Part shown: positions 58,049 to 63,391 of the stretch, in pieces
Position numbering within the stretch: the first letter of the stretch is position 1
Layout: the number at the start of each line of letters is the position of its first letter
Source of the DNA: Gilliamella sp. wkB308
GTDB lineage: Bacteria > Pseudomonadota > Gammaproteobacteria > Enterobacterales > Orbaceae
DNA: 63,391 nt
Reading direction: 5' to 3'
NCBI RefSeq assembly: GCF_001690185.1
Contig: NZ_LZGN01000017.1
Span: 1-63,391 of the forward strand
Program-made: the position numbers and the translations under genes
The notes under the pieces: model-generated
The model's database searches: none
Told to the model about the DNA's origin: nothing
Seen by the model: the letters and a program-made list of their open reading frames with translations, nothing else

Positions 58049-58303
58049 ATGAACACAAGGGAATCGACAATAAACAAGCAAAATTTTTTAATCGATATTT
58101 TGTCGCTTAAAGATCATCTCTTCCCCCTTGTAAACGTTAATCAATTGTCGATATTATGCCTTTCTGTCATTAATCGTAACAGGTTACCCCTAAAACTAAC
58201 CTCCTTTAGCGTTTTATCAATCAATCAATTTAAAACAACCCACTTTAAAAATTGGCTGAAAATCCCCAATAGCGATACCAATAATTTCAAACAATCAATC
58301 TAA
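58049..58303 (+). CDS. Basic leader frame before effector 2, unknown
   Basis: An 84-residue homologue of the frame at 51006, with the same ribosome site and start (MNTRESTINKQNFLI). It stops 121 bp before the effector. Amino-acid changes are frequent, so coding status is uncertain. Confidence 0.35.
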   Translation: MNTRESTINKQNFLIDILSLKDHLFPLVNVNQLSILCLSVINRNRLPLKLTSFSVLSINQFKTTHFKNWLKIPNSDTNNFKQSI

Positions 58304-58424
58304 TGGCATTGAACATTTAGTAAATAGTATAGAAAAAAAGCGTATGGATGAAACAGTAAAATAGCAAAACTAACAATAACAAAATGAAAACAATTATAGA
58401 AAAGATTACTCAAGGATTTAATTT

Positions 58425-61022
58425 ATGATGGATAAAAATAATGCTGATGAAGCCATTGCCACGATTGAGGGCATAATTGGTGTACCCGAACAATCAACTG
58501 ATGTCATGAAAACCTGCGTCGTTGATGTACCTGCGCCACTGCCATGTATTGTTATTTTAATTCATGGTGTTAACGATGTAGGCGAAGCATTCCCTAATTT
58601 AGATAAAGGCATTTGTGCGGGATTAAACAAACGGTTAGGACGTAACGATTTAAAACCCAATAAATGGGAATGGACACAAACCGACGATGAAAATTTTTCG
58701 CCCAGAATGCAAATGTTTACAGAATGGACAGAATCTAAGATAACTAAGCCGCCGTTAAAACCGAGTGAGGTAAAACATAAGGGTAACTCACCTGTTATAC
58801 CTTTTTATTGGGGGTATCGACCGGTTGATATCGATACTTATTACGCTGAACAAAAAGCGTATGAAGAACGATTAAAAAAAGAAAAAAAAGCCGAACTACC
58901 CTATGATGCTTATTGGATTGAACGTGAAACCAAAGAACTAAAAGATATGTATGGGTTTTCTAAATTAAATCATGACAATTTTGGCAACTGGATCGATAAC
59001 CTGTTTACGCGCAATGGAGGACCGTTTTCTGACGCCACAACTTGTATACCCGATATGTATGGTCCTGGTTTTACAGCATTTTCTAATTATATTGCCCAAT
59101 TAGGGTCAGAAACGGGTTCAAAAGCGTATTATAATCCGCACCGAATTTATATGGTATTTGCTGCCCACCGCTTAGCCAAATTAATCAAAAATATTCGAGA
59201 TAATGACAGGTTTAAACATGCGCCAATTAATATTGTTGCCCACAGCCAAGGAACCATTATCACCATGTTAGCCAATCTGATGTTGAAGGAACAAAAGCTT
59301 TTACCGGCAGACTGCGTGATTATGGCTCACTCGCCATATGCCTTTGATTACACATTTTTTGAAGGGCAATCAAAAGAACTGGGCATGGGGGTACAAACCA
59401 ATAAAGCACGGGAACAGACCTTTATCAATTTCGTGAATGCTATCAAAAAAGGACAGAATTTACGGAAAAAGAAATTTGACGATCCTAATGTGTTAATCGA
59501 AAAAGGGGTGGCGTCGACCCCAACAAAACCCGATTTACTCAATCCCGACACGCCTTATTACGATTTTACCGATCCGCTGTATGGGCGTGACAATTTTGGC
59601 AAAGTGTATAACTACTTTAGCCCTAACGATCAAGTCGTGTCGCTGCGCAGTGTCCAAGGCATGGGGTGGCACGGCATTCCCAATAAAATATTTGAGAAGT
59701 GCGGTGACAATTTAAAACAGCGGGTATTTAGCCACCGCATTAAAGTGGGCGAAGATCCCAGCAAGTTAGTTTGTTTTGAATCGAACGGCACATTTGTCTA
59801 TGATTTTCCTAAATATTTAGATAGAGAACCCCTCAATCAGCGCTATACGGATACTTATAACCAATATAAAAACGAATTTGATGTCGACGTGGTGACGATC
59901 TATGTTGGTCTTACCGATGACGAACTGGCATTAGTCAATCAACACGACAAGATCGAAAACGGTCGCTTTATCAGAGGTAACTGGGATAAAACAACGGATA
60001 AAATCATGTTATTTTATCAACTTGATGAAGAAATCTTATTACAGTTAAAGCAAGATAAGCAAAATAACGTTTATTCGCCATTTGAAACAGGATCATTAGG
60101 AAATGTCATATTTAATACAACAGAAAAAATCATTATTAATGGCGAACAAGTACCCGAACCCATAATTTATACCGGTTGTGGAAAAAGCCCTCAAACTGAG
60201 TTAGCCAAGGCAATTTATTGTCATGATCTGTTTATAAAAAAAGATAAATATGGTCATTACAAAAGTGATTATATGAAATCAGAACTTTATAAGCCTTACC
60301 CGAAATATGAATTTTACTATCGGGGGCCGGATCGCCCCAAAAAGTCATGGATAGGATCGGCAATATATAACAATGCTATCGATGGCCATTACCAATGGCG
60401 AAAAGATCGAGAAGCAGAACACCCCGAATGGAAAAACGTTGCCCACTTCCGATTTACCGACGATCCTTATAAGTTCGAAGTGTGGTGTTTTCCTGATGAA
60501 GACGAAATCAGACAAGGGGTTTATAAAGATGTGCAAACCAAAGCATCTGAACCCGTGGATAGCAGTCACCACTCTGGCATTACCCTACACAAACAGGTAC
60601 CGTCGCATATTATGGCGTATGATTTAGCCTTAGGCGAAGTCAACACCGCCAGCATGGCAAGCAAGCGTGAATGGCAACGCTTAATTGACGATGCTGACTG
60701 GCGATCGCCACTCAATATGGATAAAGACACGTTAAATTACCAAAGATACGGTATTTTACCTGATCAAATTAAGAAGAGTATGAATCTTTTACAAGGAAAA
60801 GTACCTCAAGACGTTGTCAATGAGTATGAGCATGTGAAAACCATTGGTAGAATGATATTAGTCAATGGCAGCAGTGGGGCAGCCAGTCTTATCCCTAATC
60901 CTATGGTTAAAGGGGTAGTTAAAACTGCAATCAGAGTGTTAGATAACAAAATTTGTGAGTTTTTTATAGATCCTGAGCTACAGTGGCCACAACCTGTGCC
61001 TGACACAAAAAAGGAGCGTTAA
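58425..61022 (+). CDS. Tle3-like type VI lipase effector 2
   Basis: An 865-residue paralogue of effector 1. The N-terminal 430 residues are closely similar, with the same Ser274 nucleophile in AHSQGT, SPNDQVVSL and DSSHHSGIT. Residues about 440-600 and the last 80 residues are diverged; the C-terminus contains a new glycine/alanine-rich stretch (NGSSGAASLIPNPMVKGVVK). Conserved catalysis with changed outer parts suggests a different immunity specificity. It is followed 1 bp later by a type A immunity gene. Confidence 0.85.
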   Translation: MMDKNNADEAIATIEGIIGVPEQSTDVMKTCVVDVPAPLPCIVILIHGVNDVGEAFPNLDKGICAGLNKRLGRNDLKPNKWEWTQTDDENFSPRMQMFTEWTESKITKPPLKPSEVKHKGNSPVIPFYWGYRPVDIDTYYAEQKAYEERLKKEKKAELPYDAYWIERETKELKDMYGFSKLNHDNFGNWIDNLFTRNGGPFSDATTCIPDMYGPGFTAFSNYIAQLGSETGSKAYYNPHRIYMVFAAHRLAKLIKNIRDNDRFKHAPINIVAHSQGTIITMLANLMLKEQKLLPADCVIMAHSPYAFDYTFFEGQSKELGMGVQTNKAREQTFINFVNAIKKGQNLRKKKFDDPNVLIEKGVASTPTKPDLLNPDTPYYDFTDPLYGRDNFGKVYNYFSPNDQVVSLRSVQGMGWHGIPNKIFEKCGDNLKQRVFSHRIKVGEDPSKLVCFESNGTFVYDFPKYLDREPLNQRYTDTYNQYKNEFDVDVVTIYVGLTDDELALVNQHDKIENGRFIRGNWDKTTDKIMLFYQLDEEILLQLKQDKQNNVYSPFETGSLGNVIFNTTEKIIINGEQVPEPIIYTGCGKSPQTELAKAIYCHDLFIKKDKYGHYKSDYMKSELYKPYPKYEFYYRGPDRPKKSWIGSAIYNNAIDGHYQWRKDREAEHPEWKNVAHFRFTDDPYKFEVWCFPDEDEIRQGVYKDVQTKASEPVDSSHHSGITLHKQVPSHIMAYDLALGEVNTASMASKREWQRLIDDADWRSPLNMDKDTLNYQRYGILPDQIKKSMNLLQGKVPQDVVNEYEHVKTIGRMILVNGSSGAASLIPNPMVKGVVKTAIRVLDNKICEFFIDPELQWPQPVPDTKKER

Positions 61023-61023
61023 T

Positions 61024-61764
61024 ATGATCGTCTTAGCCTTTATTTGTACCCTTATAGGGGGCATTATTTTTGCCATTACCCTATTTAAACCACGTCATAA
61101 ACTGGTACAAATAGCAAGTTATCTGCTGTTTTTATTGGGCGTGTGGGCGGTTTCGCCAGTCAATAATTTACGCCAGCCCAAAGTTGTCAGTCCGTCACAA
61201 GTTGTCTATCGATTTGACGAAAACCGCTATCTGCTATTAACCGGTTACCGTTGCCAAGGTCAAGTCTATTTTATTGACGATAAAGAACAGGTTTATTACC
61301 AATTAGCGGCTCACTCACAACGAGTTTACACCGAACCTTATCGGCATCCCGCTAAAAACTATATTTCTGTTCCTTTAGCAGATCTGTCTGCTATTGATAC
61401 TTCTATTGATGGTGGGCGTTCATTTAAAAGCATCGAGTTAGGTATTGGAAACTATTTGGGTGATCATGATTCTCCTCAATATGATGTGGTCAATGACCGG
61501 GCCTTTATTTTAGCTAAAGATGGTACATTGTTTGCATCAGAACAGCCATATGGTTACAGAGGATGGGATATGCTAACTAAACGAAATCAAAAAAATAAAA
61601 TAATAGGTCGCAGTCAAATGATTCCTGACACTATTCCCCCTATTCCTGATGACTACACTGGCTGGGATAAAATGCAATGTGATTATGATGCCGACGATAC
61701 AATTTTACCCGATAACCATCCCTTGTTAGAAGTCTTTCAACAATGGTTAGGCACCGCCAATTAA
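61024..61764 (+). CDS. Tli3-like immunity protein, type A, copy 2
   Basis: 246 residues, two N-terminal membrane helices (MIVLAFICTLIGGIIFAITL and LVQIASYLLFLLGVWAVSPV) and the Tli3-like domain with RCQGQ and KMQCD cysteines. Compared with copy 1 the anchor is quite different, and the patch ASEQPYGYRGWDMLTKRNQK replaces ASERPFGTKAPHMLSKWDQH. Confidence 0.78.
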   Translation: MIVLAFICTLIGGIIFAITLFKPRHKLVQIASYLLFLLGVWAVSPVNNLRQPKVVSPSQVVYRFDENRYLLLTGYRCQGQVYFIDDKEQVYYQLAAHSQRVYTEPYRHPAKNYISVPLADLSAIDTSIDGGRSFKSIELGIGNYLGDHDSPQYDVVNDRAFILAKDGTLFASEQPYGYRGWDMLTKRNQKNKIIGRSQMIPDTIPPIPDDYTGWDKMQCDYDADDTILPDNHPLLEVFQQWLGTAN

Positions 61765-61775
61765 GGAATAAACGG

Positions 61776-62645
61776 ATGAAAAAAAAATTAATAACATTAT
61801 TTATTACGCTGGTTGTAATACCGGTTGGCTCGGTGGTCATTTTGTCGGATATTGCCCCATTTCCCCCGACCGAACCCATGCCGCTAATGCCACCTAAGCC
61901 CGAACCGCGCGACGGGTATCAACTTTTTTATAGCTTTGCCCGAAACGGTGATGTACTGAAAAAATCATTCTATTATGTCAGCACCAAACGGCAGGTGATT
62001 TACCGCTATGATGCTGACCGCTACCTTGAACTGCAAGGCGAAAATTGCAGTGGGCATATTTGGTTTCATGACGATAAAAATAATATTCACACCTTAATTC
62101 AAAAACGGTTTTATACCGCTTATGACTTACCTAAATATCACTATTACAACCCCGGCAAGCAGTATATTGCCATTCCTACCCAAAATTTAACCGACTTTGC
62201 CATGTCCGTTGATGGCGGGCGGCATTTTATTACAGCCGAAGTATCGCCCATGGCAGCGGTACCCGGTGATGAAGTGAATTTTTTTATTGGTGTGGATGAT
62301 TCACCAATTCAAGGAATTTATAGCGAACCAGGAAAAAGAAACGCACCTATTACGATTTCAGGCAATACCGGCTATTTTGTGTTAAAAAATGGCGAGGTAA
62401 TATTTGGGGCATCCTATAACTATGATGATATTGATTATGGACAAGGATTAAAAGTGTACCCCATCTATTACCCTTCCGCAGCTTTTTCTGATGAACGAAT
62501 TAGAGATGGCTCTAATTTTGGTGCCTATGATAGGCTTATTGATAATCAGGAATATAAAAATCGGGTTGAGTCAATTAAACATATCCAACCCGAACCTTAC
62601 CAAGGGTGGGATAAAATTCGTTGCGAAGTCGGGGCGGAAAAATAG
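61776..62645 (+). CDS. Tli3-like immunity protein, type B, copy 4
   Basis: 289 residues. The anchor is different from copies 1-3 (MKKKLITLFITLVVIPVGSV), with AAGGAATAAACGG before the ATG. The domain is the same with its own patch sequences (IQGIYSEPGKRNAPIT; YNYDDIDYGQGLKVYPIYY). Confidence 0.78.
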   Translation: MKKKLITLFITLVVIPVGSVVILSDIAPFPPTEPMPLMPPKPEPRDGYQLFYSFARNGDVLKKSFYYVSTKRQVIYRYDADRYLELQGENCSGHIWFHDDKNNIHTLIQKRFYTAYDLPKYHYYNPGKQYIAIPTQNLTDFAMSVDGGRHFITAEVSPMAAVPGDEVNFFIGVDDSPIQGIYSEPGKRNAPITISGNTGYFVLKNGEVIFGASYNYDDIDYGQGLKVYPIYYPSAAFSDERIRDGSNFGAYDRLIDNQEYKNRVESIKHIQPEPYQGWDKIRCEVGAEK

Positions 62646-62647
62646 TC

Positions 62648-63388
62648 ATGTTAATCGTTGCCCTTATCTGTACCCTTATAGGGGGCGTTATTTTTGCCAT
62701 TACCCTATTTAAACCACGTCATAAACTGGTACAAATAGCAAGTTATCTGCTGTTTTTATTGGGCGTGTGGGCGGTTTCGCCAGTCAATAATTTACGCCAG
62801 CCCAAAGTTGTCAGTCCGTCACAAGTTGTCTATCGATTTGACGAAAACCGTTATCTGCTATTAACCGGTTACCGTTGCCAAGGTCAACTCTATTTCATTG
62901 ACGATAAAGAACAAGTTTATTACCTTTTATCTGCCGGCTCTCGGGAAATTTATACCGAACCCTATCGACACCCTGCTAAAAACTATATTTCTATCCCTTT
63001 ATCTGATATCTCTGCGATTAATACTTCCATTGACGGGGGGCGTTCATTTCGAAACATCCATGTAGCGGATGGGTACTGGCTAGGCGATCATGATTCTCCC
63101 CAATACGATGTAGTTAATGACCAAGCCTTTATTTTAGCTAAAGATGGCAATTTGCATGCCTCGGAACGCCCCTTTGGAACTAAAGCACCCTATATGTTAT
63201 CAAAACGGGATCAACATAAAAAAATATTAGGTCGCAGCCAAATCATTCCTGACACTATTCCCCCTATTCCTGATGACTACACCGGTTGGGATAAAATGCA
63301 ATGTGATTATGATGATAATGACACAATTCTGCCCGATAACCACCCCTTGTTAGAAGTCTTTCAACAATGGTTAGGCACCGCCAATTAA
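62648..63388 (+). CDS. Tli3-like immunity protein, type A, copy 3
   Basis: 246 residues. The first 100 codons are nearly the same as type A copy 2, while the later part (NIHVADGYWLGDHDSPQYDV and ASERPFGTKAPYMLSKRDQH) is like copy 1, so it is a mosaic. It ends 3 bp before the window edge. Confidence 0.78.
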   Translation: MLIVALICTLIGGVIFAITLFKPRHKLVQIASYLLFLLGVWAVSPVNNLRQPKVVSPSQVVYRFDENRYLLLTGYRCQGQLYFIDDKEQVYYLLSAGSREIYTEPYRHPAKNYISIPLSDISAINTSIDGGRSFRNIHVADGYWLGDHDSPQYDVVNDQAFILAKDGNLHASERPFGTKAPYMLSKRDQHKKILGRSQIIPDTIPPIPDDYTGWDKMQCDYDDNDTILPDNHPLLEVFQQWLGTAN

Positions 63389-63391
63389 GGA

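Larger units (their letters stand above)
57911..63391 (+). repeat. Effector/immunity unit 2 (continues beyond window)
   Basis: Repeat of the unit starting at 50867, with leader, small frame, effector, A, B, A. The window ends right after the second A gene with AAGGA, the same sequence that precedes the B gene at 61776, so a further B gene probably follows. Confidence 0.8.

Overview
The window is a low-GC (by eye roughly one third G+C) gammaproteobacterial chromosome segment. The EF-Tu tail, the RtcR/RtcB, TreR-TreB-TreC and McrBC proteins, and the flgAMN / flgBCDEFGHIJ / flhBA layout are all of enterobacterial type. AT-rich codon use, the trehalose PTS and Tle3-type type VI effectors suggest an Orbaceae-like insect-gut bacterium (Gilliamella or a relative). 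The family assignment is inference, not proof.

Layout. 1-0.6 kb: 3' end of tuf with its terminator. 0.95-4.2 kb: a MORC/MutL-like GHKL ATPase translationally coupled to a DNA methyltransferase, a probable restriction or defence pair. 4.2-24.1 kb: a block bounded by a direct repeat of about 953 bp (4372-5324 and 23171-24123, constant offset 18799). Each repeat copy carries most of a radC-like gene, its upstream region and the 3' end of a small membrane-protein gene. Between or overlapping the repeats lie a complete type I restriction-modification locus (hsdR-hsdM-hsdS plus one unknown gene), an RNA-repair locus, two unknown genes and a three-gene ABC-3C defence system. The RNA-repair locus consists of rtcR, a divergent sigma-54 promoter, a tRNA-shaped noncoding RNA, an SPFH/slipin protein and rtcB. 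24.4-26.8 kb: a possible toxin-tip and immunity pair, then two RlaP-type nucleotidyltransferases, a family linked to RNA repair. 26.8-28.2 kb: gene remnants and one small membrane protein. 28.2-32.5 kb: the trehalose operon treBC with treR, a perfect TreR-type operator and a perfect CRP site. 32.7-38.4 kb: a secreted protein, McrBC, and an HxlR regulator divergent from an NAD(P)-binding reductase. 38.4-50.7 kb: flagellar genes flhA, flhB, flgN, flgM, flgA (minus) and flgBCDEFGHIJ (plus), with a sigma-28 promoter before flgM. 50.9-63.4 kb: a duplicated type VI effector/immunity array with two Tle3-like lipase effectors, seven intact Tli3-like immunity paralogues of two alternating types, and three deleted copies.

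How the parts work together. Four different anti-invader systems (GHKL-methyltransferase, type I RM, ABC-3C, McrBC) sit within 37 kb, alongside RNA repair that could undo damage by RNA-cutting toxins. The strongest unusual signal is at 14.58-15.07 kb. Two palindromes (candidate RtcR sites) lie upstream of a correctly spaced -24/-12 promoter, and the predicted transcript then contains a full tRNA cloverleaf with anticodon AGG and no encoded CCA, ahead of slipin and rtcB. This looks like a Y-RNA/tRNA-mimic RNA-repair operon, but without a Ro60 gene or rtcA in view. The second strong signal is the expanding and decaying tle3-tli3 array at the right end, where immunity genes diverge in a few short patches.
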